Positions 1 to 8,772 of a stretch of 64,000 nucleotides of DNA are shown here, piece by piece (position 1 is the stretch's first letter; the number at the start of each line of letters is the position of its first letter). Source of the stretch: HKCCE3408 sp039191215 (GTDB taxonomy: Bacteria > Pseudomonadota > Alphaproteobacteria > Rhodobacterales > Rhodobacteraceae); NCBI GenBank assembly GCA_039191215.1, contig JBCCXT010000008.1, forward strand, positions 1 to 64,000, given 5' to 3'. The notes below the pieces were generated by a model. That model had not been told where the DNA came from and made no database searches. It saw only the letters and a list, made by a program, of their open reading frames with translations. Both the position numbers and the translations under genes were made by a program.

Positions 1-885
1 GATCCGCCCGGCCTGCCCGAACGCGGCTGTGCCGGTCAGGCGGAAGATCGCGGTTTGCGTCCGCGTTGCGGGATCAAGATCGGGCTGCAACTGGTCCAGC
101 ACCGCCATCTGGGTCTGGCCCGCAACCGTCGACTCGACCTCAAGGCCTGGCTCCAACGTGGCCGCCAGCGCTGGCGGCAGGCCGATATGCAATTCTGCCG
201 CGCCGTCTTGCAACAAGGTAAGAACCGCAGCACCCGCAGCCAGCGTCTGGCCGGGATCGGCCGCGCGCGCACCGATCTCTCCGGAAAAGGGCGCCCGTAA
301 TACGGCTTTGTCGAGCGCCACATCGATCACCTCCAGCCGGGCGGTGGTTTCGGCAACGCGTGCGGTCAATTCGGCCACCGCTAACCGTGCCTCATCGAGC
401 CGCTGTTGAGATGCAAAGCCGCTTTCGCCCAAGCCCTCGGCGCGTTCGGCGGTGCGTTCGGCCAATTCTAGCTGAGCCATAAGCGCTGCCTGGGCGGCCA
501 GAACGCTGCGCCTGTCGGCCTCAAGCGCGCGGGTGTCCAACCGGGCGAGCAATGCGCCTTCTGCGACCCGGTCGCCCTCGGCAACCACAATCTCAGCAAC
601 TGTGCCACCGGCCTCAAAGGCCACATCGATGCGCTGCTGCGGCTCCACTTGACCAACAAAATGGCGCGTCACGCTATAGCCCGGCTGAACGGTCAGCGGT
701 GCGGCTGAAACGGTTGCGGGCGGGGCCGCTTCCGGCGCGGGCGCCTGGGATGCACGGGTCTCGATCGTGCCTGTCGCCAAGGCTACCGCACCTACGGCAA
801 GCAAAGCGGTCAGAACTGTACTCAACACCCGGCCGCCAATTCGGGCAGCGCGGCGGAGTTTGCTTGCGGGAACGGCGTCGGTCAT
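1..885 (-). CDS. RND efflux membrane fusion protein (HlyD/AcrA family), 3' end beyond the window
   Basis: Reading leftward from the ATG at 883-885, 295 codons stay open to the window edge, so the C-terminus is missing. A membrane anchor (about residues 18-40, an AVGAVALATG-like stretch) is followed by the lipoyl-like/barrel segment (GQVEPQQRIDVAFEAGG, GDRVAEGALLARLDT), a long alpha-helical hairpin rich in Ala/Glu, and the return strand APFSGEIGARAADPGQTL. This is the periplasmic adaptor layout of tripartite RND pumps, which links the inner-membrane pump to the outer-membrane channel. The RND pump gene would be expected further left. It is divergent from a tetR gene, with a perfect inverted repeat between them that is probably its operator. 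The specific substrate cannot be told. Confidence 0.88.
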   Translation of the reverse strand, partial: MTDAVPASKLRRAARIGGRVLSTVLTALLAVGAVALATGTIETRASQAPAPEAAPPATVSAAPLTVQPGYSVTRHFVGQVEPQQRIDVAFEAGGTVAEIVVAEGDRVAEGALLARLDTRALEADRRSVLAAQAALMAQLELAERTAERAEGLGESGFASQQRLDEARLAVAELTARVAETTARLEVIDVALDKAVLRAPFSGEIGARAADPGQTLAAGAAVLTLLQDGAAELHIGLPPALAATLEPGLEVESTVAGQTQMAVLDQLQPDLDPATRTQTAIFRLTGTAAFGQAGRI

Positions 886-921
886 GGTAACCCTCGCTTG
901 AATGTTAGATACTCTCACATA

Positions 922-938
922 TGTTAGGAGTTCTAACA
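922..938. promoter_or_regulatory. Probable TetR operator, inverted repeat TGTTAG-N5-CTAACA
   Basis: A perfect 6-bp inverted repeat (922-927 and 933-938, spacer GAGTT) lies in the 85-bp divergent gap between the efflux adaptor gene and tetR. A further TGTTAG half-site sits at 903-908. Position and symmetry fit a TetR-family operator controlling both directions. The assignment to this TetR is inference. Confidence 0.55.
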
Positions 939-970
939 AAGGCAAGAGAAAAAGCGCGAGCGTGAGTTAA

Positions 971-1600
971 GTGTCTGACGAAAAATCATTAAAAGTGAGC
1001 AAGCGTAAGGCCTAGCATCATGGCAATCTGCGCGAGAGCTTGGTCGAGGCGACCCGGCAACTTGTCGAGGAGAAGGGGCCTGACAGGTTTTCGGTGTCCG
1101 ATGCCTGCCGGGTAGCCGGCGTGTCGACAGCTGCGCCCTACCGCCATTTTGCAGATCGCGAGGAAATGCTGTTGGAGGTGGTGCTGGCCGGTATGGACCG
1201 CTTTTATGAGGCGCTTGAGAGCGCGCATCAGCCCCATCCGCGAGGCAGCCTCGCGGCCATCACCGCCCTTGGCCATGCTTATGTCGATTTCGCCGCGCGC
1301 GAGCCCGGCGTTTTTCGGCTGATGTTCGGCCTGACGCAGCGCCAGGGGCAAAACGAGGTGGTCCGCGACCGGGGCATGCGGGTTTACGGCGTTCTGTTAC
1401 ATCAAATCGCGGCGCATTTTGGACATGCCTCGATAGACGATCATGTGCAAGAACGGGCCTTTCCGCTTTGGACCTTCGTGCACGGCCTTTCATTCCTACT
1501 TATCGACGAAAAGACCGACCAGTTGAACCTAGAGGTTGCCCGCACGCAGGTCGTTGCCGATGCGACCAGGCGCCTGCTCGGCACAGCGCTGGCGCCATAG
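971..1600 (+). pseudogene. TetR/AcrR-family repressor gene with in-frame amber codon
   Basis: From GTG 971 the reading frame gives MSDEKSLKVSKRKA, then TAG at 1013-1015, then HHGNLRESLVEATRQL and an intact TetR protein to 1600. Many TetR proteins have YHHGNLR here, so the amber codon replaces the conserved Tyr (one base from TAC/TAT). The rest looks functional: the HTH (VSDACRVAGVSTAAPYRHFADREEML) and the ligand-binding domain (FAAREPGVFRLMFG) are uninterrupted. A shorter product could start at TTG 1040 but would lose most of helix 1. Either the repressor is recently inactivated, which would derepress the divergent efflux genes, or this is a sequencing error or a restart. Predicted role: one-component repressor of the neighbouring RND pump. 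Confidence 0.75.
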
Positions 1601-1661
1601 ACGGCGCGCGCGACCTGGCTTAAGCTTCTCGAAATGAAAAAGACTTTTCGATGAAGTGCCC

Positions 1662-3944
1662 ATGATCGACGATGATGAAACCGCTCTGCTGAAAGGCCGC
1701 GCCCTGGGGCTGCTCGAAGATGTGCTGATCACATTTGCCGCCACCGAGCGGACCTCTTACCTGGCAGACACTCCGATACGCACAAGCGTGTGGCGCGCAT
1801 TTGCTGAAGACCCCGGGGCCAGGGTTCAATTATTGATCGAGCCCAACCACTTCATTCGCGGTGGAGATGCGCTGCGCTCGCTGACCAAGGCATTGCAAAA
1901 GCCGCAGACCGGGGAAGACAAGCTCGATTTGGCTGAATCGAGCCAGTTGCGCGATGTCCGCGATGCGCCGCGTGCGCCGAAAGACCCGTTCAAAGAGACC
2001 AAGGACCGCCATGTCTTCGCCGCGGTCGGCAACACGATCATCGCGCGATTGGATATGGATGTGATGATCCGCGTTGTCTTGCTGCGCACGGTATGGTTTC
2101 AGCGCCTGAGCGATGCGGAGGTCAAAAACTTTCTCGGCGCGGTCGAACAGGTGGCAAAATCTGGCGAGCCTGACGCGTTGACCGATACATTCGCCAACAC
2201 CATGAAACCGGCCCTTTGGCGGTTTCTGACCGCCTGGGTTGTGATCCGCAACGCTGCTGCTGCGGCAATGATCGCAGGCGAGGATGGCGCGGACCCAGAG
2301 GTCGCGCGCTGGCGCTACATTGATGAAACTTGCCGGATGCTGTTGCGCGTGTCGTCTTCTGAGTATCGCCGTGCGCCCAATTCCGCGGCAAAGAAAAAGC
2401 TCAACGGTCGGGTGCGCGCGTTTTTCCGAATGCTGCTAAGCGCTTTCCGCGACGAGCTGTTTTGGCTGGCCGAAAGGGCGTCCGACACCCGCGGGGACGA
2501 TTACCGCCGGGCCGATGTCTGGTCGATTGATCTGAACCGAAGCGCCGATCTGGCGACCGTGCGGTCGCGCCAGACGGTCAAGGTGGATGCGGCCGAACGG
2601 GTCTTTCATGTCTCCACCAGGGCGATCACCTGGGCGATCCTCGACAGCGGTATCGATGCCACCCATCCGGCCTTCTGCGCCACCCCCGGCGCCGGTGAAA
2701 AGGTCGTCAAGAAGGACAAGGTCGACCCCAAAGCCGACAAAGAGGCCGACCGCGCGGCGCTGGAAAAGGCGATGGTGACGAGCCGCGTACGTGTGACATA
2801 CGATTTCACCCGGCTCAAAAAGCTCGTCTCGGAAGAATATCACGACATGCTGACCGGCCAGGTCGAGCGGGCGATCGCGCGTAAATTCGACGATGGCAAG
2901 CTCAGCGCCAAAGCGATCATCCGGTACCTGTTTGCCGCCTTCAAGCTGCATCACGAACGGGTCGATAAAGAGGATGAGGCCTCAAAGCGGATCAGCGATA
3001 TTGAAGATCTGGCCGGAGACAAAAAGTTTCTCGACGGGGTCAATGACAGCTTTCGCCAGATCAAGGATAATATCCTGGAGGGTCGCCAGCTGGATTGGCC
3101 GCTGATTGAGCCGATCCTGCATGTCACGCATGTGCATGAAGCCTATCCGGTGCCGAAAAACGGGCATGGAACCCATGTTGCGGGCATTCTGGGCGCCCAG
3201 ATGCCCAAACATGCTTTGCCGCAGCTCACCGGCCCGCTGCAGGGCATGTGCCCCGATATCAAGCTGGTCGATCTGCGTGTCTGTGACGAACACGGGCAAA
3301 GTGACGAGTATATCTTGATGTCGGCGATGCAGTTTGTCGCTTATCTCAACCGAACGCGCGACATCCCGGTGATCCAAGGGGCTAATATCTCCATGCAGAT
3401 ACCCCATGCGGTGCGCAATTACGGCTGCGGTCAAACGCCGATTTGCAAGGCTGCAAACCGTCTGGTCGATGCCGGCGTCTGCGTCGTTGTTGCGGCAGGC
3501 AATCAGGGCTTCCAGATCCTGCAGTCGAACCGGGGCGAAGTGGCGTCTTATGCGACGTCCTCGATCATGGATCCGGGAAATGCCGAAAAGGTCATCACCG
3601 TTGGGGCAACCCATCGCGAAAGCCCGCATTCCAATGGTGTGTCGTATTTTTCGAGCCGCGGTCCAACAGCCGATGGACGGGCCAAGCCCGATATCATCGC
3701 GCCGGGCGAGCGGATTGTGGGCCCCGCACCACGCCGGGAGCTGCGCACGGATTCAGGCACATCGATGGCCTGCCCTCATGTATCTGCGGCCGCGGCGATG
3801 ATCATGGCGCGACATGCCGAGTTTATTGGCCGCCCGCAGGAGATCAAAAGCATTCTGATGGCAAACGCGACCGATCTGGGCCGCCGGCGTGAGTTTCAGG
3901 GCGCAGGTCTTTTGGATGTTTTGCGTGCCTTGGAGAGTATCTGA
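1662..3944 (+). CDS. S8 (subtilisin-like) serine peptidase, cytosolic, with long N-terminal region and insertion
   Basis: About 760 residues. The catalytic triad is readable: Asp328 in AILDSGIDATHP, His502 in NGHGTHVAGILG and Ser701 in DSGTSMACPHVSAAAA, with oxyanion Asn614 in VVVAAGNQG (numbered from ATG 1662; GTG 1656 is an alternative start). No signal peptide or membrane segment is seen, so a cytosolic location is inferred. The first ~300 residues match no domain I recognise. Asp and His are separated by ~174 residues, against ~30 in classical subtilisins; the insert is Lys/Asp/Glu-rich and helical in character. It starts 61 bp after tetR and is followed by a TauE gene. The substrate is unknown. 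Confidence 0.85.
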   Translation: MIDDDETALLKGRALGLLEDVLITFAATERTSYLADTPIRTSVWRAFAEDPGARVQLLIEPNHFIRGGDALRSLTKALQKPQTGEDKLDLAESSQLRDVRDAPRAPKDPFKETKDRHVFAAVGNTIIARLDMDVMIRVVLLRTVWFQRLSDAEVKNFLGAVEQVAKSGEPDALTDTFANTMKPALWRFLTAWVVIRNAAAAAMIAGEDGADPEVARWRYIDETCRMLLRVSSSEYRRAPNSAAKKKLNGRVRAFFRMLLSAFRDELFWLAERASDTRGDDYRRADVWSIDLNRSADLATVRSRQTVKVDAAERVFHVSTRAITWAILDSGIDATHPAFCATPGAGEKVVKKDKVDPKADKEADRAALEKAMVTSRVRVTYDFTRLKKLVSEEYHDMLTGQVERAIARKFDDGKLSAKAIIRYLFAAFKLHHERVDKEDEASKRISDIEDLAGDKKFLDGVNDSFRQIKDNILEGRQLDWPLIEPILHVTHVHEAYPVPKNGHGTHVAGILGAQMPKHALPQLTGPLQGMCPDIKLVDLRVCDEHGQSDEYILMSAMQFVAYLNRTRDIPVIQGANISMQIPHAVRNYGCGQTPICKAANRLVDAGVCVVVAAGNQGFQILQSNRGEVASYATSSIMDPGNAEKVITVGATHRESPHSNGVSYFSSRGPTADGRAKPDIIAPGERIVGPAPRRELRTDSGTSMACPHVSAAAAMIMARHAEFIGRPQEIKSILMANATDLGRRREFQGAGLLDVLRALESI

Positions 3945-4095
3945 TCGGTATTGTCCATGGCGGAGCGGCCTCGGGGGGCCTTGAACCCCCGCTCGCCCGC
4001 TGGGCGCCGGGAAACCTATCGCAGTTCGCAATCTTCCTGGTGTTTCGGGTGCAGCCCGCTTGGTCTCGGCCCCCAGGCCCGCTAGGTCGCGCGGC

Positions 4096-4926
4096 GTGAG
4101 CGACGTCTATTCCACTCCCCTTCTTGTTGGCCTTGTCTTGGGCTTGCTGGCCACCGGTGCTGTTGCCGGAACGCTGGCGGGCCTTTTGGGCGTAGGCGGC
4201 GGCATTGTCATCGTCCCTGTTCTTTTCTTGCTTTTTGATTTTCTCGGCATTCCCGAAACGGTGGCGATGCATCTGGCGGTTGGCACATCGCTGGCCACAA
4301 TCATTCCGACCTCAATCTCATCTGCGCGGGCCCACCATTCCAAAGGTGCCATTGACCTGGCGCTTCTGCGCGGCTGGGCGCCGTTCATATTTGCCGGGGC
4401 GCTTGCCGGTGGGATCGCGGCAAAATACCTTTCCTCGGCGTTTTTAACCGCGTTTTTTGGCGTGGTCGCTCTTTTGGTGGCGATCAACATGGCGCTGCCA
4501 CGGCAAATGAACCTGGGCGCTGGCCTGCCACAAGGCTCTGTCGCGCGCCGCATTTTGCCGGCCAGCATCGGCGGTTTTTCGGCGCTTATGGGCATTGGAG
4601 GCGGAACGCTCAGCGTGCCGGTCCTCACGGCATTTTCGTATCCGGTGCACCGCGCGGTCGGCACGGCCGCGGCCTTTGGATTGGTGATTGCGGTACCTGC
4701 CGTTTTTGGCTTCGCTTGGGCCGGGTTGGATCAGCCGGACCGTCCGCCTGCCAGCTTGGGTTATGTCAACCTGGTCGCCGCGGTGCTCATCTTTTCCACT
4801 TCAGTGCTGACAGCGCCTTGGGGGTCAAGCCTTGCACACCGCCTCAACGCCCGCGCACTCAAGCGTGTCTTTGCGCTGTTTCTGTTTCTGACTTCGATCC
4901 GGATGTTATGGTCGGTGCTGCTCTAG
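4096..4926 (+). CDS. Sulfite exporter TauE/SafE family permease
   Basis: A hydrophobic 276-residue protein with about eight membrane spans and the two repeated Gly-rich signatures of the family (GLLGVGGGIVIVPVLF near the N-terminus, MGIGGGTLSVPVL in the second half). Members export or import small organic or inorganic sulfur anions or related compounds across the inner membrane; the actual substrate here is unknown. The reading frame extends upstream to TTG 4060, but GTG 4096 places the start just before the first helix and is preferred. It has no clear operon partner. Confidence 0.85.
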   Translation: MSDVYSTPLLVGLVLGLLATGAVAGTLAGLLGVGGGIVIVPVLFLLFDFLGIPETVAMHLAVGTSLATIIPTSISSARAHHSKGAIDLALLRGWAPFIFAGALAGGIAAKYLSSAFLTAFFGVVALLVAINMALPRQMNLGAGLPQGSVARRILPASIGGFSALMGIGGGTLSVPVLTAFSYPVHRAVGTAAAFGLVIAVPAVFGFAWAGLDQPDRPPASLGYVNLVAAVLIFSTSVLTAPWGSSLAHRLNARALKRVFALFLFLTSIRMLWSVLL

Positions 4927-4938
4927 GCGTCGAAAAAG

Positions 4939-4966
4939 CCCCGCCTGGGAGGGGTCCCAGGCGGGG
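4939..4966 (-). terminator. 12-bp perfect hairpin, intrinsic-terminator-like
   Basis: CCCCGCCTGGGA (4939-4950), loop GGGG, TCCCAGGCGGGG (4955-4966). The A-run just left of it (4933-4937) becomes a U-run on the minus strand, so it best fits termination of leftward transcription. It may also act on the plus strand just after the TauE gene. Confidence 0.6.
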
Positions 4967-5031
4967 CGCGCGTGCTTGAAATGGAAAAATTGCACTTGTA
5001 ACTCAGCACAGGCTTCTTCGCGGCACTGATC

Positions 5032-5060
5032 GGGCCGGACGTGTAAAACGGCCCCTTTTT
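5032..5060 (+). terminator. Hairpin plus T-run, probable terminator downstream of the TauE gene
   Basis: GGGCCG (5032-5037) pairs with CGGCCC (5049-5054), followed by C and five T. It sits about 105 bp after the permease stop and points rightward. It is the only U-tract hairpin on the plus strand here. Confidence 0.5.
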
Positions 5061-5124
5061 GTGCCCGATGCAAAGGCCCCAGACCGCTGCATCGATTATG
5101 GGTCGTGCGACCCGCGCATCGGGT

Positions 5125-5361
5125 TCAAAGTTTTTTCTCAGGTCCGCAAAGAAGACCGGCCAAGCGCTGAGCCAGAGGCGCTGACAGGATTGCGGCGGGA
5201 AAGGCCACCGCCCAGGCTAAAAGCCAGGATGTGAGCCAGATGCCGATGAAGCCGTCGACTGCGCCGAGCGCCTTGAACGTCGCCACGCCAGAGACGAGAA
5301 ACGACATCATCCCAGACAAAAAGAGTGAAAAAACAAAACGGAAGTACTGGACTGGGATCAT
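5125..5361 (-). CDS. DUF2798 family small membrane protein
   Basis: A 78-residue protein beginning MIPVQYFRFVFSLFLSG. Two hydrophobic spans (FVFSLFLSGMMSFLVSGVAT and WLTSWLLAWAVAFPAAIL) and the arrangement of SxMMS, WLxSWxxAFP and a final APLAQRLAG match the DUF2798 pattern. The frame stays open to 5448, but the ATG at 5361 gives the usual family length. The function is not known. It stands alone, transcribed leftward towards the hairpin at 4939. Confidence 0.72.
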   Translation of the reverse strand: MIPVQYFRFVFSLFLSGMMSFLVSGVATFKALGAVDGFIGIWLTSWLLAWAVAFPAAILSAPLAQRLAGLLCGPEKKL

Positions 5362-5561
5362 GTGGACAGAGCTTCTAGGAAAGACATGCCGGCACCGTGC
5401 CGGGAACCGGCCGGCGGTGCAACATCGCAACTGTGGCGCCATCACCACCTGGCGCTTAACTGAATGTGGACGATGATTAACGGAGCATTAACGACCGTTA
5501 GTAAATTCCTATCAAATTGGCCAATAGAGCGCGGTTGGAAGTTTTCATCAAATAAGATATG

Positions 5562-5575
5562 ATTTCATATGAAAT
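5562..5575. repeat. 14-bp perfect palindrome ATTTCATATGAAAT
   Basis: The palindrome lies 38 bp upstream of the preferred start (5613) of the B12-binding protein gene, in an AT-rich stretch. It could be an operator. If translation really began at the upstream ATG 5559 it would be inside the gene. Confidence 0.35.
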
Positions 5576-5612
5576 GGACGCTGGTTCATGCTTAGCTGAT
5601 GAGGCGAAGACG

Positions 5613-6419
5613 ATGACGGGCGACCAACGTGCGGCCGATTTCTCGATCACCGACCGGATATTGCGACGCTTACCGCCGCAAAGCATACATATGCTCGCCC
5701 GCGAAGTGCTGATCTCACTCAGCGGCAAGCCCCTGCCAGAGCTGACATTAGAACCGCTGAAAGCGGATGTGGACCCTGGCGAGATCGATGCTTTGGCGGA
5801 GGCGCTGATTGCGGATGCGCCAGAGATTGCGTCCGAGCACGTGGCGGACTTGTTTGATCGCGGTCTCTCGCTTGAGACCGTCTATCTTAGTCATCTTGCA
5901 CCGGCAGCGCGGCTTTTGGGCGAATGGTGGGATGTCAACCGGGTGCCGTTCACCGATGTCGCCATTGCGGCTGGGCGGATCTTTTCGATCCTGCGGTCCT
6001 ATCGCAATTATGCCCAAGACCCGACAATCAAGCTGCGCCGCGCTGTGTTTGCGGCCGTGCCGGGTGAACAGCACCGCATCGGCGTGCAAATGGCGGCCGA
6101 TCTCTTTGCCGAGCGCGGCTGGACGGTCCGTGTCGTGCACGAGATGCAGCATAATTCTCTGCTGAAGGAATTGCGCGCCGATCCCAGTCCGGTCATTGGC
6201 CTTTCGGCTTCTGGCATCGGCTCGCTGGAGCCGCTAATCCGGCTGGTCATAGCGCTTAAAGTTGCCCGACCGACGGCGCGCCTGGTCGTCGGCGGCATGG
6301 TTGTAACCGGTCAGCCTCGCGCCATCAAACGGCTTGAACCCGATGCTACCGTCGCCGATATGGCCGGTGCCGAGGCTGTACTGACACGGCTTGAAACGCT
6401 TGTTAGACCAAGCACTTAA
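5613..6419 (+). CDS. Cobalamin (B12)-binding regulator, AerR/PpaA-like
   Basis: 268 residues from ATG 5613, preceded by GAGGCGAAG (5601-5609); ATG 5559 is an alternative start. The middle has a helical cap segment with LGEWWDVNRVPFTDVAIAAGR, typical of B12-binding regulators. The C-terminal half has the Rossmann B12 domain with the base-off signature GEQHRIG (His154), GLSASG and VVGGMVVTG. In purple bacteria such proteins (AerR, PpaA) bind cobalamin and act as antirepressors of CrtJ/PpsR, often in a light-dependent way. No MerR HTH is seen at the N-terminus and no photosynthesis gene lies in this window. Its stop overlaps that of the convergent SDR gene. Confidence 0.78.
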   Translation: MTGDQRAADFSITDRILRRLPPQSIHMLAREVLISLSGKPLPELTLEPLKADVDPGEIDALAEALIADAPEIASEHVADLFDRGLSLETVYLSHLAPAARLLGEWWDVNRVPFTDVAIAAGRIFSILRSYRNYAQDPTIKLRRAVFAAVPGEQHRIGVQMAADLFAERGWTVRVVHEMQHNSLLKELRADPSPVIGLSASGIGSLEPLIRLVIALKVARPTARLVVGGMVVTGQPRAIKRLEPDATVADMAGAEAVLTRLETLVRPST

Positions 6420-7108
6420 AAGGTTTCCTGCCAAGGTCTGAGCGTCAGTTCCGATGACCAGGTACTGCGATGCTGGTCGATCAGGCGCAAGTATTCCGCG
6501 GCAATGGCGTCAGGATTTAGCATGCGATCATTGCCGTCATCGGCCCGCTCCGCCCGGGACGGATTTGAGATGCCGCCATCGATATTGATCCACGCCACAT
6601 GGATGCCTTTCGGATGCAGCTCGCGCGCCATGGATTGGGCCAACCCGCGCTGTGCAAACTTGCCCATCGCAAAAGACGCAGAGAGCGGGAAGCCCTTCAC
6701 CCCTGCCGAGGCGCCGGTGAACAGGATCGTACCACGGTGCCCATCGACAGGGTCTGCTTGCAACATCGCACGCGCCGCAGCCCGCCCCATTAGGAACGCA
6801 CCAAAGGCGGTGATTTCCAGCGCACGGGCAACCTCAGCCGGGTCAAGTTCTGCGATCGGGCCGCGTTGCCGGGCGGATGGATTATAGACCGCAACACGCG
6901 GCGCCGGCCCGTCAAAAAGCGCGTCCATCGCGGCAATATCGGTGCCATCCATCGCCACCGTTCGCGCGCCGGTTTCGGCCGCGAGCGCGGCCAGTTTGTC
7001 GGTATTGCGCGCAGCCATTGTAACGGCATAGCCGTCTGCGGCCAGGGCTCGGGCGAGCGATGCCGACAGGCCAGACCCTGCGCCGATGATCACCGCGCCG
7101 CCGCTCAT
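6416..7108 (-). CDS. SDR family oxidoreductase-like protein with FxxxK active site
   Basis: 230 residues, starting at ATG 7108, which overlaps the DUF1285 stop (ATGA). The N-terminal nucleotide-binding motif is VIIGAGSGLSASLARAL, followed by AARNTDKL, which suggests NADP preference. VYNPSARQRGP replaces the usual NNAG motif. The catalytic YxxxK position reads FAMGK, so Tyr is replaced by Phe, while Lys and a Ser in GASAG remain. This may be a subfamily with altered chemistry. It is translationally coupled to the DUF1285 gene. The substrate is unknown. Confidence 0.78.
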   Translation of the reverse strand: MSGGAVIIGAGSGLSASLARALAADGYAVTMAARNTDKLAALAAETGARTVAMDGTDIAAMDALFDGPAPRVAVYNPSARQRGPIAELDPAEVARALEITAFGAFLMGRAAARAMLQADPVDGHRGTILFTGASAGVKGFPLSASFAMGKFAQRGLAQSMARELHPKGIHVAWINIDGGISNPSRAERADDGNDRMLNPDAIAAEYLRLIDQHRSTWSSELTLRPWQETF

Positions 7109-7680
7109 GTCAGCTCCGTCGCGCGAATGGCGGGAAAGAAGATGCCGAGCGACCAGATGCCGAACCATTCCGTCCCGTCAATCGTCTGGGTCGTGCCGAG
7201 GTCGATCAGCCGGTAGAAGCTTTTTCGATCGATCAGCGCCTCCATGCCGCGGCGCACCATCACGTAAGGCGCGGGCTCTCCCGACGCGCCTAGGGCAACC
7301 CGGATGGGATTGTCGGGCCCGGCGGTGACAGTGTCGCCGACATGCGTTGTGAAGGTGATCTTCTGCTCACTGCCCGCCCCGTTTGCATCGAAATCGACGG
7401 CCAGGAAGGGTGCGTCTTCGACACGGATGCCAACCTTTTCAACCGGCGTGACAAGGAAATATTTACCATCTTCAAGCTTCAATATGCTTGAAAATAACCG
7501 TACCAATGGCGCCCTGCCGATCGGGGTGCCGTTATAAAACCACGTCCCGTCGCGCCGGATTTCCATGTCCAGGTCACCGCAGAAAGGTGGATCCCAGAGG
7601 TGAACTGGCGGAAGTTTGCCCTCTTTTCGGGCAGATTGCGCAGCTTGCATCAGGCTTTCAGGGCTTGGTGTCACGATCAT
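7105..7680 (-). CDS. DUF1285 domain-containing protein
   Basis: 191 residues beginning MIVTPSPESLMQAAQ. The ATG at 7680 is preceded by GAAGAGA; a TTG at 7692 is possible. WDPPFCGDLDMEIRRDGTW followed by FYNGTPIGRAPLVRLFSSIL and KYFLVTPVEKVGIRVEDAPF is the hallmark of DUF1285, a two-barrel soluble family of unknown function conserved in proteobacteria. It is divergent from moxR with an 84-bp gap and overlaps the downstream SDR by 4 bp. Confidence 0.85.
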   Translation of the reverse strand: MIVTPSPESLMQAAQSARKEGKLPPVHLWDPPFCGDLDMEIRRDGTWFYNGTPIGRAPLVRLFSSILKLEDGKYFLVTPVEKVGIRVEDAPFLAVDFDANGAGSEQKITFTTHVGDTVTAGPDNPIRVALGASGEPAPYVMVRRGMEALIDRKSFYRLIDLGTTQTIDGTEWFGIWSLGIFFPAIRATELT

Positions 7681-7764
7681 GTGTCTCTTCAACTTTTGGC
7701 ATTTGTGGTCGCTGCGTTTGTCCGGTTTATTTGCCTCATTATATACCGTTCAGGAGCCATGCCC

Positions 7765-8768
<1,004 letters not shown>

Positions 8769-8772
<4 letters not shown>

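Noticed and set aside
1013..1015. Recoding of the tetR amber (pyrrolysine or programmed readthrough)
   Set aside because: No pyl genes or stimulatory structure visible; a point mutation or sequencing error is simpler.
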